Shown one piece after another: positions 51,240 to 59,941 of a DNA stretch of 64,000 nt. A program made the translations under genes and the position numbers. Every line of letters begins with the position of its first letter. Within the stretch, counting starts at the first letter, position 1. Origin of the DNA: JAGOME01 sp039812375 (GTDB lineage: Bacteria; Actinomycetota; Actinomycetes; Actinomycetales; Dermatophilaceae); assembly GCA_039812375.1 (NCBI GenBank), contig JBDIAO010000005.1:1-64000 (forward strand), read 5' to 3'. The notes under the pieces were generated by a model, which worked only from the letters and a program-made list of their open reading frames with translations, searched no databases and had not been told where the DNA came from.

Positions 51240-53252
51240 GTGACCTCCAGTGGACGCATCGTCAAGCGGGTCCTCGTCGGCCGGGCCATGCGCAGCGACA
51301 AGCTCCACGAGACCTTGCTCCCCAAGCGGATCGCCCTACCCGTCTTTGCCAGTGACGCCCTGTCCTCAGTCGCCTACGCTCCCGACGAGATCCTGCTCAC
51401 GCTGGGCCTGGCCGGGGGAGCGCTCGCGCTGACCCACTCCTGGCAGATCGGCCTCGCTGTCGCGTTCGTCATGGTGGTCGTCGTCTTGAGCTACCGACAG
51501 AACGTGCACGCCTATCCCTCCGGGGGCGGGGACTACGAGGTGGCCAGCGTCAACCTCGGCCCCAAGGCGGGCCTGACCGTGGCCAGCGCGCTCATGGTCG
51601 ACTACGTCCTGACGGTCGCGGTGTCGGTGAGCTCCGGGGTGCAGAACGCCTCTGCGGCCTTCGGGTTCGTCCGAGGCCGGGAGGCACTGATCGCAGTGGT
51701 CATCGTCGCCCTGCTCACCGCGATGAACCTGCGCGGGGTGCGCGAGTCCGGCACGCTGTTCGCCATCCCGACCTATCTGTTCATGGTCGCCGTCCTTGGA
51801 ATGGCCGTCGTCGGGTTCGCCCGCCAGGCCACCGGCCACCTGCCACTCGCGGAGAGCGCCGGCCTCACCCTGGCCCCCGAGCCGGGCCATGCCGACATCG
51901 GCTCCTTTGCAGTCGCCTTCCTGCTGTTGCGGGCCTTCTCCTCTGGCTGTGCTGCGCTCACCGGGGTCGAGGCGATCTCCAACGGTGTCCCGGCGTTCCG
52001 CAAGCCCAAGAGCCGTAACGCTGCGAGCACTCTGCTCCTCATGGGAACGATCGCGGTGACCATGCTCATGTCGATCATCGCTCTGGCCCGGATGACCCGC
52101 ATCCAGTATGCGGAGAGCCCGGCCACCCAGTTGCTGCGCGACGGCGTGCCGGTGGGGACCAGCTACGTGCAGGACACGATCCTGGGCCAGATCGCCAAAG
52201 CCGTCTTCGACGGTTTCCATCCCGGGGTCGTCATCGTCTCCGCAGTCACCGGTCTGATCCTCTTCCTCGCCGCGAACACCGCGTTCAACGGCTTCCCGGT
52301 CCTCGGCTCCATACTTGCCAAGGACGGTTACCTTCCCCGCCAGCTGCACACCCGGGGGGACCGGCTGGCCTTCTCCAACGGCATCCTCATCCTCGCCGGC
52401 GCGGCCGCGGCCCTCATCGTCATCTATGACGCCGAGGTCACTCGGCTTATCCAGCTGTACATCGTCGGTGTCTTCGTCTCGTTCACGCTGAGCCAGATCG
52501 GGATGATCCGGCACTGGAACCGGCACTTGCGCACCGAGCGCTCCGCTGCGGCCCGGACGCACATGCTCCGCTCCCGGGTGATCAACGCCATCGGTGCGGT
52601 CATGTCCGGCACGGTCCTGCTGGTCGTGCTGGTGACCAAGTTCATCCACGGCGCAGGCTTTGCGATCGCAGCGATGGCTGTCCTGTTCGTCATCATGGTC
52701 GGCATCCGCCGGCACTATGACCAGGTCCGCGATGAGCTCGCCGTCGAGGAGGGAGACACCCGGGCCCAACTGTTGCCCTCCCGGGTGCACGCCATCGTCC
52801 TCGTCGCGAAGATCCACAAGCCGACCCTGCGCGCTGTGGCCTACGCCCGAGCCACCCGGCCTCAGGTCCTCGAGGCACTCACCGTCAACGTCGACCCGGA
52901 GGAGACCAGGGCACTGCAGGACGAGTGGGATCGCCGCAGCATCCCGGTGCCGCTCAAGGCCCTTGACTCGCCCTACCGCGAGATCACCCGCCCGGTGGTG
53001 GAGTATGTCAAGAGCATTCGCAGCGGCAACCCCCGGGACCTCGTCGTGGTCTACATCCCGCAGTACGTCCTGGGCCACTGGTGGGAGCAGATCCTGCACA
53101 ACCAGAGTGCGCTGAGGCTTCGCGCCCGGTTGCTCTTCACGCCTGGGGTGATGGTCTCCAGCGTGCCCTGGCAACTCGCGTCCTCGGTGGGCGTCGAGGA
53201 CCGGCTCGACGACCGTCCCGTCGTCGGCGACGTACGGCGTGGCGACGGTTGA
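51240..53252 (+). CDS. APC-superfamily amino acid/potassium permease
   Basis: A 670-residue protein with about twelve transmembrane helices and a C-terminal cytoplasmic domain of about 170 residues resembling the universal stress fold. The start GRIVKRVLVGRAMRSDKLHETLLPKRIALPVFASDALSSVAYAPDE is the hallmark of the Rv2690c/KimA-like group. KimA proteins import potassium, and the divergent TrkA-type pair makes potassium a plausible substrate, though amino acids cannot be excluded. The 3' end overlaps the methyltransferase gene by 14 bases. Confidence 0.9.
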   Translation: MTSSGRIVKRVLVGRAMRSDKLHETLLPKRIALPVFASDALSSVAYAPDEILLTLGLAGGALALTHSWQIGLAVAFVMVVVVLSYRQNVHAYPSGGGDYEVASVNLGPKAGLTVASALMVDYVLTVAVSVSSGVQNASAAFGFVRGREALIAVVIVALLTAMNLRGVRESGTLFAIPTYLFMVAVLGMAVVGFARQATGHLPLAESAGLTLAPEPGHADIGSFAVAFLLLRAFSSGCAALTGVEAISNGVPAFRKPKSRNAASTLLLMGTIAVTMLMSIIALARMTRIQYAESPATQLLRDGVPVGTSYVQDTILGQIAKAVFDGFHPGVVIVSAVTGLILFLAANTAFNGFPVLGSILAKDGYLPRQLHTRGDRLAFSNGILILAGAAAALIVIYDAEVTRLIQLYIVGVFVSFTLSQIGMIRHWNRHLRTERSAAARTHMLRSRVINAIGAVMSGTVLLVVLVTKFIHGAGFAIAAMAVLFVIMVGIRRHYDQVRDELAVEEGDTRAQLLPSRVHAIVLVAKIHKPTLRAVAYARATRPQVLEALTVNVDPEETRALQDEWDRRSIPVPLKALDSPYREITRPVVEYVKSIRSGNPRDLVVVYIPQYVLGHWWEQILHNQSALRLRARLLFTPGVMVSSVPWQLASSVGVEDRLDDRPVVGDVRRGDG

Positions 53253-54564
53253 GGTGGCGGTCGGGCTCGCCGTCGGGGACGAGGCCGTGGTCGTCGTGGG
53301 CCCAGTGGCTCACGGCGGTCACTTCGTGGCGCGGCATCAGGGCCAGGTGGTCTTCGTCCGGCATGCGCTGCCCGGAGAGCAGGTCCGCGCGCGGGTCAGC
53401 AGCCTCGGTCCGGGCGGACGCTTCGTGCGCGCCGATGCCGTCGAGGTCCTGACGACCTCCCCCCATCGGGTGGTCCCGCCGTGTCGGTATGCCGGGCCGG
53501 GCCGGTGCGGTGGCTGCGACTTCCAGCACGTTTCCCTGGCAGCCCAACGGGACCTCAAGGAACGGGTCATCCGTGAGCAGTTCCATCGCCTTGCCGGCCT
53601 CGACGTCGACGTCAGGGTCGAGCCTGTCCCGGGGGATCTGCAAGGCCTCCGCTGGCGAACCCGGGCCGAGTTCACCGCCACTGCTCAGGGCTGCCCGGCG
53701 ATGCGGGTGCACCACAGTCATGACCTCGTCGAGATCGAGGACTGCCTGCTCGCCACCGAGGGTGTCGTCGCCTCCGGAGTCTTCGCCGCACGGTATGCCG
53801 AGGGCACAACGGTCGACGTCGTCTCCCCGGGTGTGGGGGATCCGGTCATCATCGCGATCCCCGAGGAGACGCCGAGCCCGATCCCGGACGTCACCGAACG
53901 GGTACAGGCTCGCTGGAGCAGCGGGGACGGAACTCGTCATGAGCTCATCCACGACTTCGCCGTCTCCGCTCGCGGCTTCTGGCAAGTCCACCAGGGTGCG
54001 GCGACGAGCCTTGTCGAAGCAGCACTGTCCATGCTCGACCCTCGGCGCGGGGACACTGTCCTCGACCTCTTCAGCGGCGCCGGGTTGTTCACTGCGGCGC
54101 TGGCCGAGGCGGTGGGGGAGCGCGGGCGAGTCGTCGCCGTCGAGAGTGACCCGGACGCGGCAGAGCACGCGCGCAGCAATCTGAGCGCATACGACAACGT
54201 GCTCACTCTCGTTGGGCGAGTCGACGACACCTTGGGCGCGGCCCGTGCCCGACGTCGTGGGTCGGCGCCGCGCAGGCCCACCCGGATCGCTGCGCCGAAC
54301 CGGCACCCACTGCTGCCACCGCGTGCTGATGTCGTGCTGCTCGATCCGCCCCGAACTGGTGCCGGCCGCAACGTGCTGCAGGGGATCGTCGCGCTGGCCC
54401 CACGGGCCATCGGCTACGTCGCCTGTGACCCAGCTGCCCTGGCCCGGGACGCAGCCACCCTTGCCACATCCGGTTATGCGATGACCAGGCTGCGGGCCTT
54501 CGACGCCTTCCCGATGACCCATCACGTGGAGTGCATCGCCACTTTCACCGGGGCAGCGGGGTGA
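53239..54564 (+). CDS. TrmA/RumA-family RNA (uracil-5-)methyltransferase
   Basis: A 441-residue SAM-dependent enzyme that methylates a uridine in rRNA or tRNA. An N-terminal TRAM domain (VGPVAHGGHFVAR) is followed by a cysteine cluster (CRYAGPGRCGGC) suited to an Fe-S cluster, then the methyltransferase core with LDLFSGAGLFTAALAEAVG (SAM binding), VVLLDPPRTGAG and the catalytic Cys in YVACDPAALARD. M. tuberculosis Rv2689c is in the same position beside the APC permease. GTG start overlapping the permease gene. Confidence 0.92.
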   Translation: MATVEVAVGLAVGDEAVVVVGPVAHGGHFVARHQGQVVFVRHALPGEQVRARVSSLGPGGRFVRADAVEVLTTSPHRVVPPCRYAGPGRCGGCDFQHVSLAAQRDLKERVIREQFHRLAGLDVDVRVEPVPGDLQGLRWRTRAEFTATAQGCPAMRVHHSHDLVEIEDCLLATEGVVASGVFAARYAEGTTVDVVSPGVGDPVIIAIPEETPSPIPDVTERVQARWSSGDGTRHELIHDFAVSARGFWQVHQGAATSLVEAALSMLDPRRGDTVLDLFSGAGLFTAALAEAVGERGRVVAVESDPDAAEHARSNLSAYDNVLTLVGRVDDTLGAARARRRGSAPRRPTRIAAPNRHPLLPPRADVVLLDPPRTGAGRNVLQGIVALAPRAIGYVACDPAALARDAATLATSGYAMTRLRAFDAFPMTHHVECIATFTGAAG

Positions 54565-54594
54565 GTTCGCGCGCCATCAGGGCGTCATGTGGTT

Positions 54595-54618
54595 AGATAT
54601 CTTGATATCAAGATATCT
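54595..54618. promoter_or_regulatory. Perfect 24-bp palindrome upstream of aconitase
   Basis: The half-site AGATATCTTGAT is followed by its exact complement. It is strikingly AT-rich against the background and ends two bases before the GGAAGGA ribosome site of acnA. The shape is that of a MarR/PecS-type operator. TamR of Streptomyces coelicolor, a MarR-family protein, controls aconitase, which makes a TamR-like regulator a good guess. No such gene is in the window. Confidence 0.75.
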
Positions 54619-54634
54619 TCGGAAGGAGCCTGGA

Positions 54635-57304
54635 GTGGCCAGCCAGAACAGCTTCGGCGCCCGTGATCAGCTGACGATCGGGGACGCACGCTACGAGATC
54701 TACCGGGTCGACGCAGTACCGGGGCACGAGACCCTCCCCTACAGCCTCAAGGTCCTCCTGGAGAACCTGCTGCGCACCGAGGACGGGGCGAACATCACCG
54801 CCGAGCACATCCGAGCCCTCGGCTCCTGGGACGAGAACGCTCAGCCGGATACCGAGATCCAGTTCACCCCGGCCCGGGTCATCATGCAGGACTTCACCGG
54901 CGTTCCGTGCATCGTCGATCTGGCCACGATGCGTGAGGCTGTCGCCGACCTCGGCGGTGACCCGGCGAAGATCAACCCGCTGGCACCGGCCGAGCTGGTC
55001 ATCGACCACTCCGTGCAGATCGACGTCTTCGGCCGGGCCGATGCCTTCGAACGCAACGTCGAGATGGAGTACCAGCGCAACGGAGAGCGCTACAAGTTCC
55101 TGCGCTGGGGGCAGAGCGCCTTCGACGACTTCAAGGTGGTGCCTCCAGGCACGGGGATCGTCCATCAGGTCAACATCGAGCGGCTCGCGCGGGTGACGAT
55201 GGTCCGCGACGGTCTCGCCTACCCGGACACCTGCGTCGGCACCGACTCGCACACGACGATGGTCAACGGCCTCGGTGTCCTCGGTTGGGGAGTCGGCGGC
55301 ATCGAGGCCGAGGCCGCTATGCTCGGCCAGCCGGTGTCGATGCTCATCCCGCGGGTGGTCGGGTTCGAGATCACCGGGCAGATGAACCCCGGGGTCACCG
55401 CCACCGACGTCGTCCTGACGATCACCGACCTGCTCCGCCGGCACGGCGTCGTCGGCAAGTTCGTCGAGTTCCACGGTGCGGGCGTGGCTTCGCTGCCGTT
55501 GGCGAACCGGGCCACGATCGGCAACATGAGCCCGGAGTTCGGCTCGACCTGTGCGATCTTCCCGATCGACGACGTGACCCTGGACTACCTCCGCCTGACT
55601 GGCCGCGCCGAGGAGACCGTCGCGCTCGTCGAGGCCTATGCCAAGGCGCAGGGCATGTGGCTCGACCCTCAAGCCAGGCTGCGCTACTCGGAGAACCTCA
55701 CCCTCGACCTGTCGACCGTGGTCCCGTCCATTGCCGGCCCGAAGCGACCCCAGGACCGCATCGCCCTGGCAGAGGCAAAGGAGCAGTTCGGGGTTGACAT
55801 CAAGAACTATGGAGTCGACGCCGACCTGCGCACCGTACCGGTCACCGCGACAGGGGGGCGCCCGGCATACGGCCTCAACGACGGGGCGGTGGTGATCGCC
55901 TCGATCACCTCGTGCACCAACACCTCCAACCCATCGGTGATGATGGCCGCCGCGATGCTCGCCCGCAACGCCGTCGAGAAGGGCCTGAGTGTCAAGCCGT
56001 GGGTGAAGACCTCGATGGCGCCCGGATCCAAGGTCGTCACCGGCTACTACGAGAACGCCGGCCTGTGGCCCTATCTCGACAAGCTCGGGTTCAACCTCGT
56101 CGGCTACGGCTGCGCGACCTGCATCGGCAATTCCGGACCCTTGCCGGCGGAGGTATCTGCGGCGGTGCAGGAGGGGGACCTCGCGGTCGTGTCGGTGCTC
56201 TCCGGCAACCGGAACTTCGAGGGCCGGATCAACCCGGACGTGAAGATGAACTACCTCGCCTCCCCGCCGTTGGTTATCGCCTACGCCCTCGCCGGGACGA
56301 TGGACTTCGACTTCGGCACCCAGCCCCTGGGGACCGACCCGAGCGGCGCGGAGGTGTTCCTCGCCGACATCTGGCCTGCACCTGGGGACGTCGAGGCGAC
56401 GATCGGGGCCTCCCTGAGTCGGGACCTGTTCGAGAAGGACTATGCCGACCTGTTCGCCGGTGACGCCCGCTGGCAAGGCCTGGACACCCCCACCGGGTCA
56501 ACCTTCGCCTGGGACCAAGACTCCACCTACGTCCGTAAACCGCCCTACTTCGAGGGGATGTCGCACATCCCGGCGCCGGTCACAGACATCGCCGGTGCCC
56601 GGGTGCTCGCCAAGCTCGGTGACTCGGTCACCACCGACCACATCAGCCCGGCCGGGTCGATCAAGGTGGACAGCCCGGCCGGTCGTTACCTCGCCGAGCA
56701 CGGGATCGGGCCCCGGGACTTCAATTCTTACGGCTCCCGCCGCGGCAACCACGAGGTGATGATCCGCGGCACCTTTGCCAACATCCGGCTGCGTAATCAG
56801 CTTCTCGACGGAGTCGAGGGCGGCTTCACCCGCGACTTCACCGACCCCGCGGCGCCCCAGACGACGATCTTCGAGGCAGCGCAGGCGTATGCCGCCACCG
56901 GCGTGCCGCTCGTCGTCCTCGCCGGCAAGGAGTACGGCTCGGGGTCCTCCCGGGACTGGGCAGCCAAGGGCACTGCGCTGCTCGGGGTTCGCGCCGTCAT
57001 CGCCGAGTCCTACGAGCGGATTCACCGCTCGAACCTCATCGGCATGGGCGTGTTGCCGCTGCAGTTCGCCGACGGGGAGTCCGCTGCCAGTCTGGGCCTG
57101 AGCGGAGCGGAGGCCTTCACCATCAACGGGATCGAAGAACTCAACGCCGGGATCACACCGAGGACGGTCACGGTGACGGTCACCTCGCCTGACGGGTCCA
57201 CCTCGACCTTCGAGGCTCTCGTGCGGATCGACACGCCCGGTGAAGCCGACTACTACCGCAACGGCGGCATCCTGCAGTTCGTGCTGCGCTCTCTGGTCAG
57301 CTGA
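54635..57304 (+). CDS. acnA: Aconitate hydratase
   Basis: An 889-residue monomeric aconitase interconverting citrate and isocitrate in the TCA cycle. Cluster ligands are seen in ASITSCTNTSNPSVM and GYGCATCIGNSGPL. VIDHSVQID and GTDSHTTMVNGLGVLGWGVGG are catalytic regions, and the swivel domain contains GSRRGNHEVMIRGTFANIR and KEYGSGSSRDWAAKG. GTG at 54635 follows a strong GGAAGGA. Expression is probably controlled through the 24-bp palindrome. A hairpin shared with the convergent ureohydrolase gene ends it. Confidence 0.96.
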   Translation: MASQNSFGARDQLTIGDARYEIYRVDAVPGHETLPYSLKVLLENLLRTEDGANITAEHIRALGSWDENAQPDTEIQFTPARVIMQDFTGVPCIVDLATMREAVADLGGDPAKINPLAPAELVIDHSVQIDVFGRADAFERNVEMEYQRNGERYKFLRWGQSAFDDFKVVPPGTGIVHQVNIERLARVTMVRDGLAYPDTCVGTDSHTTMVNGLGVLGWGVGGIEAEAAMLGQPVSMLIPRVVGFEITGQMNPGVTATDVVLTITDLLRRHGVVGKFVEFHGAGVASLPLANRATIGNMSPEFGSTCAIFPIDDVTLDYLRLTGRAEETVALVEAYAKAQGMWLDPQARLRYSENLTLDLSTVVPSIAGPKRPQDRIALAEAKEQFGVDIKNYGVDADLRTVPVTATGGRPAYGLNDGAVVIASITSCTNTSNPSVMMAAAMLARNAVEKGLSVKPWVKTSMAPGSKVVTGYYENAGLWPYLDKLGFNLVGYGCATCIGNSGPLPAEVSAAVQEGDLAVVSVLSGNRNFEGRINPDVKMNYLASPPLVIAYALAGTMDFDFGTQPLGTDPSGAEVFLADIWPAPGDVEATIGASLSRDLFEKDYADLFAGDARWQGLDTPTGSTFAWDQDSTYVRKPPYFEGMSHIPAPVTDIAGARVLAKLGDSVTTDHISPAGSIKVDSPAGRYLAEHGIGPRDFNSYGSRRGNHEVMIRGTFANIRLRNQLLDGVEGGFTRDFTDPAAPQTTIFEAAQAYAATGVPLVVLAGKEYGSGSSRDWAAKGTALLGVRAVIAESYERIHRSNLIGMGVLPLQFADGESAASLGLSGAEAFTINGIEELNAGITPRTVTVTVTSPDGSTSTFEALVRIDTPGEADYYRNGGILQFVLRSLVS

Positions 57305-57341
57305 GCTCTTTGGTGAACTGAACGGTCGAACTGAGCCCCGC

Positions 57342-58298
57342 TCAGCCCTGCTGGCCACCCACCTGGGTGGCCAGCAGGGTGATGAGCTCGTAGGCGACGT
57401 GGCTGGCCGCTATCCCGGTCATCTGGGCGTGGTCGTAGGCAGGAGCAACCTCGACGATGTCGGCGCCGACGATGTTCTTGTCGTTGAGGGCACGCAGCAT
57501 CCGAAGCAACTCGCGGCTGGTCATCCCACCCGCTTCCGGCGTCCCGGTCCCCGGGGCGTGCGCCGGGTCGAGGACGTCGATGTCGATGGAGATGTAGAGC
57601 GGCTTGTCACCGATGCGGGCTCGCATCCGTTCGATCCCGTCTGCGACGCCACGCTCCTCGATCGAGACGGTCGAGACGATCGAAAACCCGAGACGTTCGT
57701 CGTCGTCAAGATCCGCCTTTGAGTAGAGCGGACCCCGAATGCCGACGTGGCAGCTCGCGGTGAGGTCGATCAAGCCCTCCTCGCTGGCTCGACGGAATGG
57801 TGTGCCATGGGTCACCGGTGCACCGAAATAGGTGTCCCAGGTGTCCAGGTGTGCGTCGAAGTGCAGGACCGCGACCGGCCCGTGCCGCCGGGCGAGGCTG
57901 CGCAGCAAGGGCAGGGCGATGGTGTGGTCACCGCCGATGGTCACCAGACGCTGGACCTGCTCCCCGAGCGCGGTGGACGCGCGTTCGATCTCGGTGATGG
58001 CCTCGGTGATGTTGAACGGGTTCACCGGGATGTCACCGGCGTCGACCACCTGGGCCAGCGCAAACGGGGAGACGTCCTGAGCTGGGTTGTAGGGCCGGAG
58101 CAGCCGCGAGGACTCGCGCACATGCGAGGGCCCGAATCGGGCGCCCGGCCGGTAGCTCACTCCGCTGTCAAAGGGGATGCCGACGACCGCGACATCCGCC
58201 TCAGGCACGTCTTCGATGCGGGGGAGTCGGGCGAACGTCGCGATCCCGGCGTATCGGGGGTTGGTCGAGGCGTCGATGGGCCCGATGGGGGGTGTCAT
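57342..58298 (-). CDS. Ureohydrolase (agmatinase / guanidinobutyrase-like)
   Basis: A 318-residue binuclear manganese enzyme of the arginase-agmatinase family. Metal ligands lie in IGGDHTIALP, VLHFDAHLDTWD and SIDIDVLDPAHAPGTGTPE; the latter extended motif is of the agmatinase type rather than arginase. It would release urea from agmatine, 4-guanidinobutyrate or a similar compound. Its operon mates (ThDP decarboxylase, amidohydrolase, transporter) favour 4-guanidinobutyrate. The ATG has a near-ideal CCAGGAGGAA ribosome site. The last codons form half of a 34-bp palindrome. Confidence 0.9.
   Translation of the reverse strand: MTPPIGPIDASTNPRYAGIATFARLPRIEDVPEADVAVVGIPFDSGVSYRPGARFGPSHVRESSRLLRPYNPAQDVSPFALAQVVDAGDIPVNPFNITEAITEIERASTALGEQVQRLVTIGGDHTIALPLLRSLARRHGPVAVLHFDAHLDTWDTYFGAPVTHGTPFRRASEEGLIDLTASCHVGIRGPLYSKADLDDDERLGFSIVSTVSIEERGVADGIERMRARIGDKPLYISIDIDVLDPAHAPGTGTPEAGGMTSRELLRMLRALNDKNIVGADIVEVAPAYDHAQMTGIAASHVAYELITLLATQVGGQQG
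57346..57379. terminator. Sixteen-bp perfect stem between acnA and ureohydrolase gene
   Basis: CCCTGCTGGCCACCCA and its exact complement flank a two-base centre. The element covers the last coding triplets of the minus-strand ureohydrolase and lies 42 bases past the acnA stop, so it probably terminates both transcripts. Confidence 0.6.
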
Positions 58299-58323
58299 GT
58301 TTCCTCCTGGTCGCTGCACCGGC

Positions 58324-59925
58324 TCACAACTGGGCCTGCGGGATGTGCACGAGTTGCACCCCGCCCTCATCGATGGCTGCGCGGATGGCCGGGGCAACCT
58401 CGTCCATCCGGGTGGCTCGGCGCCCAGTACCACCGAAAGCGTCAGCCAAGGCAGCCCAGTCAGGCTGGGCGAGGTCGACTCCTGTGGGCGGGGCGCTGCG
58501 GTCGACTTGGTTCTGGCGGATCTCGGCATACCCACCGTTGTCCACACAGACCACGGTGACGTCGAGCTGTTGTTCGACTGCGGTCATGAGCTCGTTGATG
58601 CAGAACATCAAGGCGCCGTCGCCGATGACGTTGACCACGGGGCGCTCGGTCTGGGCGACCCGGGCGCCGATCGCAGCCGGCAAGCCGTAGCCGAGCGTGG
58701 CATAGGTCGGGGTGTACAGCAAAGAGTGCGGCTGGGACTGGCGCAGCACGTTGGCCAAACCGAGGTAGATGATCTGGGAGGAGTCACCAGCCACGATCGC
58801 ATCGGCCGGCAAGGCGGAGGCTATGGCTTGGGCCAGGGACACCGTCGCAGGGAGGAACGTGGTGCATTCCGTGGCGATCGCCGCGCGGTGTTGGCTCAGG
58901 TCGGGGCTGGGACGAGACTGCTCGGGTAGCGCAGCCAGGAGCTGGGCGGCCACTCCAGCACAGTCGCCCTGGATGCCGATGGTTGCCGGTGCGTTCTTGT
59001 CGAGTTGGGCTGCGGAGATGTCCACCCGCACCACCGAGCCACGCGGCTCCAATGCCGGGACCCACAACTCGGCTTCGCCAAGCTTGGACCCGAGCACCAC
59101 GAGCACGTCGGCAGATGTGGCCACCTCGCGTGCCGCGGCGAACCGCAGGCTTGACCCCAGGGACAACGGATGGTGCTCGTCCACGGTGGCTTTGCCGTTG
59201 AGTGAGGTCACTACCGGGGCACCGAGCCGTTCAGCCAGTGTGGTGATCTCGCTGGACGCGTGCGTGGCGCCCCCCCCGGCGAGGATGACCGGGGAGTTGG
59301 CGGACGCGATGAGCGCGGCCGCCTGGGCGACGAGCTCAGGAGCACCCTGTGCTGCTGGGGAGGCCGGGCGCGCCACTCGGGCGGCAGCCGGCACCTCCGC
59401 CGGTGCCTCGAGGACGTCGAGCGGGATCTCGATGTGCACTGGGCGGGGCCGGCCGGTCCGGAACAGGTCAAATGCGTCGTGCACGGCCTCGACAGCCTCC
59501 ATGGCAGTCCGCACCCGCCGCGACCACTGAGCAATCGCCCCCGCCATGGTCGTCGCGTCCTTGGTCTCATGCAAGGTGCCGCGGTCGCTGAACTCGTCCC
59601 CGAGCGCAACCCCGGGGGAGATGACCAGGAGAGGACGGGATTCGCAGAACGCGGTGCCAATCGCACTCATCGCGTTCTGCAGCCCTGGCCCGGATGTCGT
59701 GATGACGACACCGGGCAGCCCAGTCTGCTGCGCCCACCCGTCGGCGCCATAACCCGAACCCTGCTCATGTCGATTCGTCACCGCCCGGATGCCCAGCTCG
59801 GCCAGCGGGCGGTACAACTCGACGTTGTGCGTGCCGGGGATCCCGAAGATCGCTGTGATCCCGTAGGAACGCAGAGTCTGAAGAACGGCACGGCCTGTGG
59901 TGTCTGCAAAGTCCTCGCCGGTCAC
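58324..59925 (-). CDS. ThDP-dependent decarboxylase (5-guanidino-2-oxopentanoate decarboxylase-like)
   Basis: A 533-residue thiamine-diphosphate enzyme of the acetolactate synthase/benzoylformate decarboxylase family. FGIPGTHNVELYRPLAELG is the N-terminal domain start, NRHEQGSGYGADGWAQ carries the catalytic Glu, and VIGDGALMFCINELMTAVEQQLDVTVVCVDNGGY is the GDG ThDP-Mg motif. Its neighbours suggest it acts on 2-ketoarginine, like AruI. GTG at 59925 behind AGAGGAG. It sits between the amidohydrolase and ureohydrolase in one operon. Confidence 0.85.
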   Translation of the reverse strand: MTGEDFADTTGRAVLQTLRSYGITAIFGIPGTHNVELYRPLAELGIRAVTNRHEQGSGYGADGWAQQTGLPGVVITTSGPGLQNAMSAIGTAFCESRPLLVISPGVALGDEFSDRGTLHETKDATTMAGAIAQWSRRVRTAMEAVEAVHDAFDLFRTGRPRPVHIEIPLDVLEAPAEVPAAARVARPASPAAQGAPELVAQAAALIASANSPVILAGGGATHASSEITTLAERLGAPVVTSLNGKATVDEHHPLSLGSSLRFAAAREVATSADVLVVLGSKLGEAELWVPALEPRGSVVRVDISAAQLDKNAPATIGIQGDCAGVAAQLLAALPEQSRPSPDLSQHRAAIATECTTFLPATVSLAQAIASALPADAIVAGDSSQIIYLGLANVLRQSQPHSLLYTPTYATLGYGLPAAIGARVAQTERPVVNVIGDGALMFCINELMTAVEQQLDVTVVCVDNGGYAEIRQNQVDRSAPPTGVDLAQPDWAALADAFGGTGRRATRMDEVAPAIRAAIDEGGVQLVHIPQAQL

Positions 59926-59941
59926 CGACGGCTCCTCTCTG

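Noticed and set aside
54608..56476. 622-codon open frame antisense to acnA
   Set aside because: The aconitase gene occupies the same interval with complete motifs.
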